From NCBI RefSeq assembly GCF_023856365.1, contig NC_064538.1, positions 17,440,935 to 17,504,934 on the forward strand: 64,000 bases of DNA, in the 5' to 3' direction. This document shows positions 50,760 to 63,300 of the stretch, piece by piece. Position numbers and translations under genes: made by a program. The notes under the pieces are model-generated. The model had not been told where the DNA came from. It did not search any database and worked only from the letters and a program-made list of their open reading frames with translations. The DNA comes from Brienomyrus brachyistius. Lineage: Eukaryota; Chordata; Actinopteri; Osteoglossiformes; Mormyridae. The first letter of the stretch is position 1, and every line of letters begins with the position of its first letter.

Positions 50760-53495
50760 AACTTTAATACTAAATAATAAACAACTTTAATATCCGACCA
50801 TTTTTTTTTAAATTTCGGGCACTGTGTGGCTTTCCAAACTTATATTTTTAAGTGCCTCCACAACCTTGTGCCACTCCATCAGTTTTTTTTGTTACTGGTG
50901 CCATTACTTAATCCACCAAACAGAATATTTCCTCTTGCCTCAGTTCCAGTAAGCAAGACCTCCACTTTGCATTCGCTGAAATTTTCCTTTTTTCCACGTG
51001 CCTTGGCCATTGTTTTTTAAGAAAGCACTGAACAAGGCGGGTACTTACATTGATTTGCATATTCAAATATACATAATTATGGGTGGGTTGGGGGGGTGGC
51101 TGAGGGCTCGTTCACGTGCGTAAAATTTCACGCTAATTGGGATTTAAAAAGGGAATGTCTGTTGATCTGTGCTTGCGCACAGTTTTGTGCATCTGGATTT
51201 TTTCTTGCGTACGCAAATTCCTACTTTTGTCCGTACGCCATGTTTTAGTGTGAATTCTACGCACGTCGTTATACAGTACATGAGGCCCCAGGAGTTTTAA
51301 AGTCTGCTAATCATGAATATATTGAGCTTAAATACATGTTATAGCTTGTGATGGGTTGACGGACATGTCATTGCTGTGAAACTACAACCCAAGTGTTAGA
51401 AAGCTTAGGGGTGTATGGAAGATAGCATGTAGTCTCTAGGGTGATATAATTACCAGATAATGACATATCTGCATGACCATGATGGAGAGTACCTAGCGAG
51501 GTCTGCTGTAAAGTGGCAGGATAAATTATGTAGGAGATGGGGGACTTATAACCCCCCCCCCCCCCCAATAATCAAAACCGGGCAATATAACCCCCTGGAC
51601 CCCCTTAAATGGGTGGAGACCTCAATCACCACAATGCTCAACCCAAGGATACACGATCATATGGCCATCATATAACCATCATATAACCAATTAAAAACAA
51701 TTTCACATCAATCAGATCAATGTCACTTTGCCTGGACATGAAGTTCATGTTACAAAGGAAATCATGTGCTTATCATTTGGGTCATAAAAGCGGTGTTAAT
51801 TTTTAAGTGTATTCTTCAGCAGTAATCAACTCTGCTGACTTATAGATGTAGTTAAAGATACAATATAGGCTGTTACACTATTTCCATAAATCAGTCTATT
51901 GCCATATACCAGGGAAGTAGTAAATGCACTGCGATGCAATAATACAATGGAGCTATATGACTCAGCTCAGTTCATTGCAACATCTGATAGATTTATAGTT
52001 GGGTGGGCTTTTTGTAGTTAAATCTAAATTTACACTTTGATTAACTGTAATTGAAATTGTGTAATTGGCAAACAAATTGCAGCAGAAGTCAATTTTTATA
52101 AGCCTTCCTGAAGGCTGTCATGGGACACAGACACAGGCCGGTCTCTCTGCCTCTTCCAGGAAGCGTTGTCGGTGGTGAGTGAAGACCAGTCATTATTTGA
52201 GTGTGCCTACGGGACGCCACACCACGCCAAGACAGAGATGACCGCGTCGTCTGCCAGCGAGTATGGGCAGGCGGCCAAGATGAGCCCCCGGGTCCAGCAG
52301 CAAGACTGGCTCTCCCAGCCACCTGCACGCGTCACTATCAAGATGGAGGTCAACGGCTCCAGGTAGGCGGAGTCTGCTGCCTGTTTACCTTTATTTCCTA
52401 TGTGCTTTTGTCCAAGGTGACATCCAATTGAGAAAAAGCCGGGTCAGACGGTCCCTGGAGGGTTAAGGTACGTGTTCAAACGTAAAATGCCGACCATGGG
52501 ATTTAAACCACCCATGTTCCAGTCATAGGCACAGTATCCTGACCAACTGAGCCACACACCACCCTGTTTACTCTAGACATTCAGGCTTAAAAATTGACCC
52601 TGATAAGCAACAACTTTCAGTCACGTGACCCTATTATAAGAGCAGGTTTATGTAAATGTAAATGTTGGGGTAAAGGGAGATGGAACATGCCACCGAGAGG
52701 CTGAGATACTCTGTGGATCTCTGTCAGTCTGAATGTCCAGTCCATCTCGCTTCATGCCCCCCCAGGGTGGAGTTTACACGCGTGGCTGTTTTCCCCAAAT
52801 CGACCCACGAAGGTCAATATTCCCAGATGCCCCTAAAACAAAGGTGTGTGTGTCACAGGCTGTTAAGGAGAAGCTGCTGCTCGTATCTGAAGACACCTAT
52901 TAATTTTTAATGCATGGCCTGTGTGCACCAGAGTGCGTTATTCTGCCAGACGCAGAGTGCGTTATTCTGCCAGACGCAGAGTGCGTTATTCTGCCAGACG
53001 CAGAGTGCGTTATTCTGCCAGACGCAGAGTGCGTTATTCTGCCAGACGCAGTGCCATTTGGGACAGGGAAATGAAGAAAAACACACCGAAGCCTAATGTG
53101 AAGTAGATGCTGCTCCTGGAATCCAAACTCGAAGCAGCTGTCTCCCCCCCCCCCCCCCCCCCCCCCACACACAGGGCCCGGCAGCGTCCCCTCCCACACC
53201 CCTTTTTGGGAGCGTGCCGCCACACAGACACCCCAGAGAAGGGTCCATTTATCTGCCGGTGCAGACTCGGGGAAAGATTGTTCCAATTAGGGCCGAGTCA
53301 GACCTTAAGCGGAGATTTACTGCCCAGGCGGGGGAGAGGCAACACGTAGACGGCCTCCACCCCCCCCCCCCCCCCCCATTCCCCTGGTGATCTGCCAGCA
53401 GGAGGCGCTGTGGTTGCCAAATGGCCAGCAGACGACAGGTGGCTTTGTGTCTGTGTGTGTCTGAGTGTGTCTATGTGTCTGCCAGAAGAGGAGAA

Positions 53496-53558
<63 letters not shown>

Positions 53559-53570
53559 CATATATGTGTG

Positions 53571-53608
<38 letters not shown>

Positions 53609-56600
53609 TGTGATATATGTGATATGATGTTTTATACATATATAATATATTTATATTCATGAGATGACTTTATGTATATCTATTATATAATATATATATC
53701 TTTTTATAGCAGTTATGTAGGAATTAAGTTTTGTTCTCCGACATTAAGTAGACACTGAGTAAATCACGGCTCCTTGAAGCAGTAAGCTGGTGTAATTACC
53801 GGTTCTACAACTAGCCCGCGCTTTTCAAGACGAGTCTGCTTTGACTAGTGATGCCCTCCAGGCAAGCGGCCGCCATGGCGACGGGGTGGGAAGGGAGGTG
53901 CATGGGGGCCGGCCGGCTGGTCTAAGCGCAGGAGTTAATTGGCATCCCGGAGTTCTCGACGCGGCCCGGCACTCTTCACGGGCGTCTCCGTGCCTCAGAG
54001 AGTGGGTTTATGGCAGATTAATTAGCTGAACAGCCTGGAAAACAATGAACAATGTTTCACACTGGCAAGGCCAGGGGGGAGGGGGGCACCTTCTCTTGCC
54101 TTAGTTTCCCTTCTAATTGTTCACCACCCCCAACTCCCCCCCCCCACCAAGTCATGGCTGGCCTGGCGACAAACGAGCCATGGAATGGGTGAAAGATAAA
54201 GAACATCCTCTTGAGGGGCCAGCAGAGGGTGTCGTTCCCAGCTACCACAGGACAGGCGCTATCTCATGACTCCCTTATGTGAATGGTGGTGACCTGGCTC
54301 CCTCCTCGCGCGACCCAGGGTGTGACCCAGGGAGCAATGGGCGTGGGGGTGGAGCTCGGCGGGCCGCCATTTTCTGCGGGGTGTTTGGATTGGCGTCACA
54401 TCCAGCTTTGACATCTCCCGTCCATTATCTGTGCAGACTAGGAAAGACTTCGAGGTACCCCCCACTGTCAAGGTGAAGAGAGGCATGCAGGCCCCTCCGC
54501 TTTTTGAAACTCACTTTATACGCTCATAAATACATATCACAGTTTTAATGGATTCCATGAATAGTAAATGAATAGTAAATTCACAGTGAACCGTTATGCT
54601 TAATATCCTTGGTTTTAGCCAAAAAATAAACTTAATTTATCACAGAAACCATACCACACCAGTTGGAGAATAATGTCTCTATAGATCAAGGTGAGAATAA
54701 TAATTACGACTAACAGGGAATCCACTTTTTTTTCGGGGGGGGAGGGGGACTTCATTTAGTTATTCTTGTAAATTTATGGGGGTTACTGGTAAGTGAAATT
54801 AAGTCAAGTCAAAGTCAAGTCAGTCTGTCTATAGTCATCTTCAGCTATGTGATATTACACTGAGATGAAATTTTGACCTCAGTGGTCTTGATGACAAAGA
54901 AACGGAATTAAATAGAATACTGATATATGAGACATTTAAACATGACTTATTGAGATCTGGACAAATGACAGAAAATGCAGTTAAAAAATACAGTTTCAAA
55001 ATACACTTGTACAAATGGGCAATGGAACTGAATGAACTGGAAGGCACAGTAAGTAGATTTGGTTTCACGGTTATGATAGAAGTGCAGAAAGGGTTAGAGT
55101 GTGTTTTTTTTTTTAATGTAGCCACACTATTTTACAAACGGCACCTTTGTATGTCCCCAGTCTGCCTTTCCACTCCTCCTCTACAGTTTCAGTCTTGCTC
55201 ACCCTCCCTCCACGCTGCGCCTGTTCAGCTCATTATCCTCCCGGAGTCGGGAGGTTCCCGCTCAGTGCCTGAGCTTCTGCTGTCCCTGAAATACGAGGTT
55301 GATAATGTTCTGTTAGTGATCCTCTGTTCAGACTCCACCAGCTCCACTAAAACAGGCTGCAGCTCTGCATGGATCTTCATTTTTTGCTTAAATTTTTTAA
55401 TGTTTTGTTTTTATTGGGGCCCGGCTATATGATTCATTTAGCAAATTCTGTTATATAAAATGTTGTACATTGTTTGAGAAAGTGGGGTCAGGTTGTCCCT
55501 GGAGTTACTGGGGTTAAGGGTCTTGCTTAGGGCTCTGATGGTGAAATCACTCTGCCAGCCCTAGGATTTGAACCAGTGATCTTCCTGTCACAGGCATGAT
55601 GTTCCAGCTTGCTAAGCCACACCCTCCTCCCCCATCTCAGTTGCTTTTTTTGTTCGACGGAAAACTGGTTCTTGTTTCATGGCCGAACTATGGAGGGCAA
55701 TATTAACAGGGATGCTGAGCGTTCCGGGCACCTGCCTTACTTTCATGGGAGCCACATCGTCTGCGATGAAGCCTCACACTGCCGTGTGGGTCACAAAGAT
55801 ATCTGACTAGTGTTACGGTGGACCGTCATCGAAACATATTGTTCTAATAATGGATACCAGATTTTATATTTCTGGCAGGACAGGTTGAGGCACTAAATCT
55901 CGCAGGTTTATTACTCTGTCGTTGCAAACTGGGCCTATAGGTTCGGTCCCGTGGGACTTACAACTCCAAGGCTACATCGTTAGCATAAACGCTACGCTGT
56001 CTGAGACACTTTTACGCCTTGGTTTCCGGTAGCGCCGCAGCTTTTCGTTTGTCGTTTGTGTAACTTCTTCTATAATTACTCTATAATTATAAGAGCAGGC
56101 TAGAGGAAAATTGGGCCTTAGTGTTATACCTGGTGGCAAGTGTTTATAGTTGCTAGCACACAGTCGCAAACATTTATGGAGCTACGTAACGTGAGCCTCC
56201 TTTGGGAAGATGGTCTTCGCTGCCAAGTGAAAAAGCAACGTGTTTCAGTCCAAACTGTAGCAGTCAGAACAACTACATAAACCAGAGTCACAACGTGAAA
56301 GGGGTCTCACATGAACTTTCCCTCGTTCCTGGAGCTGCATCCAAAAAAACTGGATTCAAATTAGTCACCGTCTCCGTGTTCCGTAAATCTCCCGCTGTCC
56401 AGATGTGCAGTTAAAGTGAAGGTAAATGCAGCCTTATTTGCAGGTGGGAGGTAGCTATCTGAAAGTAACGACACGCTAAACGGTCGAGGCTCTTCGGCTA
56501 ACGGCTAAACCAGCGACTCTGCATTAGTGAATATGCTTGCTGTTTGCTTTCCCACAGGAAAAACAAAAGGCTTTTTGACACATGGGTTTGATCCTAATAA

Positions 56601-57270
56601 TAAAAAAGTCCAAATTGTTCATATCTTGGCCATGATAGAATGATATGCTTTTATGGAACATTCCGACCATAATCCACAACATCTGGCAACCGCGCCTACG
56701 GGGGATTCTCGGGCAGAGATAGTGGGAGCTTGATAAATGTATACCAGGTCATCCATGGGATATATGCCCCCAGCACACTTTTCCCTTTCTTATTTTTAAT
56801 CGACATGCCCATCATTCATGCAGCGTTTCGTACATGAATAAAAAACACTGTAGGGAGTGAGGTTGTCTGTGTGTTTTAAGATTCACTTTCAGAATGTGTC
56901 ATGTAGCTAAACAATATCTGACTTTTTTTTTTTAAATCTGTGATGAAACGGAAGTTTAATGAGGGGTGGGGGGATGCAGTGCAGAAAGTCACTTTGCTGT
57001 GTTAGCCGCCATGTGTTTGACAAGAGGGCTCTGTCTCTACAGCTGTGCTGGTACCACAACACTCTCCAACCTGCTTTGCAATACTGTTTACTTCTGCGCA
57101 ATTACTGTGGAATTCCGTGCAAGACCTTCCCTGACATTCTTTGCACTGTTACTGTCTAAAGTCATTTTTAAATATATCATTACTGTCTATTAATGTCTAA
57201 ATATTTTTCTTAATGTCTAAAGGTATGTTGTGCTATTGTAAACCTGCAATTTCCTTTAGGATTAATAAAG

Positions 57271-57336
<66 letters not shown>

Positions 57337-60300
57337 GCTGTAACAAAAAAATTAGCAGCTTGTTGCATGTGAATTTCTTATTTACGTATTAGATATTTTT
57401 GAAATACACTGCCAGTTTCTGGAAGAGTATGTGTGGTGAAGGCAGTCTTAACGTGAGTCACTTGCATTGTTGGTGCTGTCGCTGTCGCATTTACTGTGAC
57501 CCTTATCGCCCTTGATCCCGGGTCACATGCCTCCTGTTTTTCTGCAGAAGCTCCCCGGACGACTGTGGGGCAGGGAAGGGTGGAAAGCCTACTGACGGCG
57601 CCCCCATGACCTACAGCGGCTACATGGAGGACAAGCACGTCCCCCCCCCCTAACATGACAACCAACGAGCGCCGGGTCATCGTACCCGCAGGTACCTTTC
57701 CTGTCAGGCGCTGCTGAGTCAGCTAAACAGCCGTACTGCCACGTTGCCACATTATGTTTTGTGGCCGACGACAGCAGCCTGGCCGGTGATCGCATGCCTG
57801 CGGCATACGTGGATTTAATGTGACTTAATGGCCTGATTTCATATGGCACATCTCTTCCTCCACATCCAAGTGTCTGGGTGTCACCTCCCTCTGATGCACG
57901 AAGCTGAGGCATTTTAGGGCCCCGCTTAGCATGTGCTTCTCCTCGTCTAGACCGTTTCCTATGGAGGACTTCCAGAAGGGGGCCGGGTTTGGCTCCTAAC
58001 TGTCTGCCAAGTGGGAGATAGACTTTCTTATCAACCCTCAACCAGAGTCACACACCTACTGTGAGATTTTGGAACTGCCTGGAAAAGGGGTTGAAAAGAC
58101 CTCACTTGAGTCACCTGGAAAATAAAGGAGCAGAGATTCCAATTACATGTATATGTTTAATGTTTTTCATTATTAGGCCCTTCTGTTCTGCAATTTTTAT
58201 CCATACCAGCTTTGTCATTAGGCTGAATACTAAATGAAACCTGCTATAGCCTGGTAGCTTGCTGTCTTTCTTACTCAGTTGGGGAGTTGGGTAATAGTTT
58301 CAGTCTCATAGTGCAACTTCCTTTTCAACTGAAGTTGACAAGGACAATGACGAATGATGCTAAGAACATCCTGTTTTTGCTGGTCATTAAGACAGGACAA
58401 TAGGAGCAGAACTCCCTGGAATTTAAGATGGAGGTCAAATAGAAGCGTTTGGTTTCTGCTGTTTTTGGGCTTTGTGCTCCTCTGTGACCACCTCATTGTA
58501 CTTTATACATTCAGTTACTGTGTCACTTTAGAAAGTGTTTATGTACTTTTTTGTACTATTACTGTAGCACAATGGCTTTACATATATATTTTCATTGACT
58601 TATTTTCAGCAAAAACCCAGCACACTGATTTGTATTTCAGTCCCTGATCTTGCGAAACTAGATAGAATACTGAAAAATTAACCACTCAACTACAACAGAA
58701 ACCAAAAAACGCTCCAACAGGATACGCTGAATGTTAAGACACAAATGACTGAATGCAAAAAACAGAACTAACTGGAAAACAAAAATCAATGCTACAACAG
58801 TGGTAAAACAAAAAGTGAACCGCAGAATACCTTGTTACACCACTGAATGCTAAGACACAATTTACAGAATGCTGCAACTGAAACTGAAATCAGTGGATGC
58901 AAGAACAATCACTGACTGCTACAACTAAAATCATTGAAAGCAAAACAAACATCACTGTTACAAACAAAACTACTAAAAACAAAAACAAAAAAAAAATCAC
59001 TGGCTGTTACAAATGAAATCATTGAATTCAAAAAATAGAACCACGGACTGTTGCAAATGAAATTATTGGATGTAAAAACAAAAATCACTGCTACAAACAA
59101 ACTCACTGAATTTGAACAACGAAAAACATTTACTGCTGCAATCAAAATAATTGAATTGAAAGGCAAAAAAATCACTATTTTCTGTCAATGAAATCACTGA
59201 ATGAAAAAAAAAATTCAGTGAGTGCTGCACAAGAACCAAATGCCTGTGGAAGACTATGCTCCCTGTAACGGAGCTACATCTGACAGCCATCTGATCAGTG
59301 CTCTTCCTGCTGGGAGAGGCTGGGCAGGGGTCACCCATTCTACTCTGACTTCCTCTGAGGATGCATTATGTGGATATGTGTCCTGCGCATTTTATTGCCA
59401 TGAATTTTCATTTCACACACCTCCACACTCCCATCCTGGCATACGTCTCAGCGCAGAATAAGATTACAGAGTGCGGCATTTATTCAGTGACGCCTGTTGC
59501 CCCTCACAGGCCGTCCTGGTTTAACCTGCTGAGATTTCCCATTCTGCTTGGCTGTTCCATCCATCACGAAAAGCAATGGTGAAATCGATTCCCTATCTCG
59601 CTTCACACTAACGTTGCCACTCTCCTTCCTACCCTGCAGTCGAAGGTGCTTCTTATATCACCACCAGTGATTATCACGCAGTACTGTTAAGCAATGTGGT
59701 TTAGTTGGCTCACAAACTGTCTGTTGTACTTTCATAACTGTCCGATTGTATTTTTTAACCTGCCCAATTACAGTTTGCGTATCTGTTGTATGTTTGCTGG
59801 CTTCTTACAGTATGATGCACTTGGCAATTTTTTTGCAGAAAGGAGTGCTATTTTTATTGTCTAATACTACATTTATTACAAAACATATGCAGTGTTTTAG
59901 AAAGACGGGTACAAAGATACAAAAATATAGTCATATTTTATAGTGATTGTACCGTTTCCCTAAGTTTGTAGTCAGACCCCATTATTAAGATTTCATTGGG
60001 TCGGTCTCCATCATGTAGCTTCTCAAACATGTGTTTATGGGAGCATGTTTTGCCCCACAGACCCCACCTTGTGGACGACAGAGCACGTACGCCAGTGGCT
60101 GGAGTGGGCCGTCAAGGAATACGTCCTCATGGACGTGGACTTATCCTTGTTTCAAAACATTGATGGCAAGGAGCTCTGCAAGATGAGTAAGGAGGACTTC
60201 CAGCGGCTCACCCCCAGCTACAACGCCGACATCCTGCTCTCACACCTGCACTACCTCAGAGAGAGTGAGTCGTCTCTATTTGCTTTTCATTGGTCACAGC

Positions 60301-63300
60301 ATACCAGCTGACAACTTCACAGCAAAGACATCATATCATAAGACTCATATTCATCGAAACACAGCCCATCTTCAGGCCTTGCAGGCTACCTTTACCTCTA
60401 CAAAGTCAGAGGTCTTTAACAGTACCAGATCTGCATGCTGCTATTGCCCTTTTCTACGCTGGGCCATAACTTTCAGTTACTTCTCTCTGCTCTCATTCAG
60501 CTTCTGCCCCCGATGGTCAAAGGCTGCATTGCATGTGGTATATTATAAGGAGCTATTTACGCCAGTCTGCAACATACCTGTTTGACCTCACTGGAGGTCT
60601 ACAGAAATACAATTCCCGCCAATGAGTCACTTAGGTTTTAATGTTATTTTTAAACTTAAGTGTTTGCACTTAAATGCACAAGAGTCGCCACTAACTAAAG
60701 GTAGTAAGATTTTCCTTCCTGCAGCAAGGGCCCTACTACTTCAGTACAGGTCTTCTCCATTTTGTAGCCTTTTAACCACCGGGCTGTAATTTTTCCTCAT
60801 GTGCTGGAGAAGAGAATGGGGACAATAAAAGTAGCATCTTGTAGTTTTTTTGAACTGGTACAAGTGCAGCTCGTTACACAAAGGTCCTTCAGTCTGGACC
60901 ACGGTTCCAGGGTCTGTAAGCAGAGGTGGAGATTTCAGGTCCAGAAAGTAGAAATCTAGAACAAGATTTTGTTTCAACCAACCAGTTGAGCATATAGAGT
61001 CATAAGTCACACAATACTCAACTGGCTGGGTGAAACAAAATCCTTTCTGGACCTGAAATCTCCACCTCTGCCTGTAAGTGACCTCCTAGCAGTAGAAGTC
61101 ACTCAGCATTTGGGGATTCCCTGCTTGCTGAGAACAAAGCTCATCTGGCCTGTGTTCAAAATCAGTCTCAATGTAAGCTTTAAACAGAAAGAATAATGTT
61201 TGTGTTTGCTGGGTTTTACAGGAAAATGTCCTGGGCGGTCCCAGGGGGCTGTGTCACATGCCTCTGGGGTTGACTTGCTGTTTGGGGGTGTCTTTGGCTG
61301 CTTGGTACTTGGGATTGGCCTCTTTTACCCTGAAGATTTTGATAAATGTCTGTAGTCATCATAAAATACATCTGTGAATATGAGGCTGGCAGCTCCACGT
61401 CGAACGAAAATGTGCAGCTCAAGCTGCGGAGCGCTGCATTATGGGCTCCTGCGGAATAATCAGGAAGACGCCGCTGGCCAGAGGGGCAGAGGCCTGCAGG
61501 AGCAGCCTTTTTATCCCTCCTCCCCTCTTTCGTTCCTTCTTTCTTTTCTGCCTCGCCTTCCCTGTCTTCCAACGCACACCATAGTCCTGTCAGATTTATT
61601 TTTAAGGAGGGGCGGGCAGCAGCAGTTCCCTGGTGTTTTGCTTGGCTGGTATCATGCTATCTCGCCCTCCCACGGCTGAAATGAACCCCCCCCCCCCCGC
61701 CTGCGCATGTCCGTGGCCAAGTTCAGCCACTACGCCACACGCCCACCCGCCTGCATGCAGTTCGGTGACCGGCATCGGGGCGCCTTCGCCAATCACTGGG
61801 CTATTTTCAGCCCTCTCCGCTCGGTTTCTCCTTTCAAAACATTGTTTTCTTTCTCAGCTCCACTTCCTCACTTGACTTCGGATGACGTTGACAAAGCGTT
61901 ACAAAACTCCCCGCGGTTAATGCATGCGCGCAACACAGGTAAGCACATGCTGCGGCCCCTCCCCTGTGCCCTGCTCTGTGCCCCGCTCATTGTCACTGTG
62001 TGACGGCTGTTTGTTTACCTTGTTATATCCATGCGCCGTTATATACCCGTACAGATATACCTGCTATATGTAGAGGACTGTGCAAAAGTCTTAGGCAGTC
62101 GATGAAAATGTTTAAAGATATTTCTCTAGGTAGTAAGCGCATATTGGCTCAGAGAGTGCCACGTAAGATTAGAATATATACAAATGAACCAGAACAGAAT
62201 AAAGAAAAAGTGACAAGAATTTCTTCTGTTCTCCAAAATGTTACTGTATCTTCTTGGATGACTAGAAGATCACTGCTTTGCTTCCCAAATATCTCCTCAG
62301 GGACAGCCCAGCTATTTCATGTATATGTTAAATATCACCTCCAGTTCACATAATTAACTTGATTAAACACCTTGACCATGCATTGATTTGTCAAAAATGA
62401 TATACTAGTGGCTGGGTCAACAAATACATTGTGCAGTGACAATAACAATAATTTCTTTCTTTCTTGAGTATATCGGATTATTGCTGTATGGTATTTTGGG
62501 GTGATTTTCAGTAAGGTTTTGGAATGGCTAAGTTAACACACTTTGACAACATTTTTACACCAACATAAAATAACTTAAACATTTTATTTGGCAGGGTAAG
62601 ACTTTTGCACAGTATTTTGTATCATATATACATATAGGTGTATAGCTGTGCATCTATGGATATAAACACACGATGATATTTTTATTTAACTTGGTTTCAT
62701 TCTGCTTCGTGCCTGTTTTTCTGACGCTTTGTTAAATTGTGGAGAATTCACAGAGAAGGGAATTTGCACGTCTGTGGGTATAGATGCTTGCATTGTTCTC
62801 CTCGCTAGCTTGACTGATGTTCTTTTGCGGGATGGTTTCCGAGTGGTGAGGGTGCCGGGGCGCCTGAATTGGCTCTGGTTCGGCGTTCGGTCGCGGTGTC
62901 ACAGTCGCCTGTGTTTTTGCCAGGAGGCGCCAGCTTCATCTTCCCCAACAGCTCTGCATATCCCGACTCCTCGTCTAGAGTGCCCCCCCGTTCAGGTGGG
63001 TCTCGCTCCACTCCAGCTTCCGTAAACACCAGTGAACCCAGTAACAGTGGGCCAAAGGGACTGTGATCCCAAAACATAAACATTTACTCATACTTATTTC
63101 CCGCTATTTGCTCGGCAAAAACAAAACATCGGCTGAAACGCACAGGAGCCCGGACTGTTGTTCATGAAGCTGACACACGTGCCGCAAGAAGATCGAAAGC
63201 TGCTTTTGGCCAAGGCACGAGACTGAATCCCGTTTTACCAAAACAGTCCTCGGTCACACTGAGGTGCACCGCAGAAAACAAGCTCAAGCCACCCGCCTCG

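Larger units (their letters stand above)
48885..51288 (+). mobile_element. PIF/Harbinger DNA transposon, 2.4 kb, with both ends and target duplication
   Basis: Left end GGGCCTCATGTATAAACGGT and right end (reverse complement) GGGCCTCATGTACTGTATAA are terminal inverted repeats. CAG lies directly outside both ends (48882-48884 and 51289-51291), matching the three-base duplication of Harbinger elements. Inside are a transposase-like gene on the plus strand and a short Myb/SANT-like gene on the minus strand, the usual two-gene Harbinger layout. Both genes are damaged, and the transposase is interrupted by another element. It sits in ERG intron 1. Confidence 0.9.

Noticed and set aside
52921..53106. 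CRISPR-like look of the 24-bp repeats
   Set aside because: The copies are directly adjacent with no unique spacers, and the genome is eukaryotic; it is a minisatellite.
53298..53660. Tyr/Ile repeat frames
   Set aside because: Translations of the TA microsatellite in several frames and on both strands.
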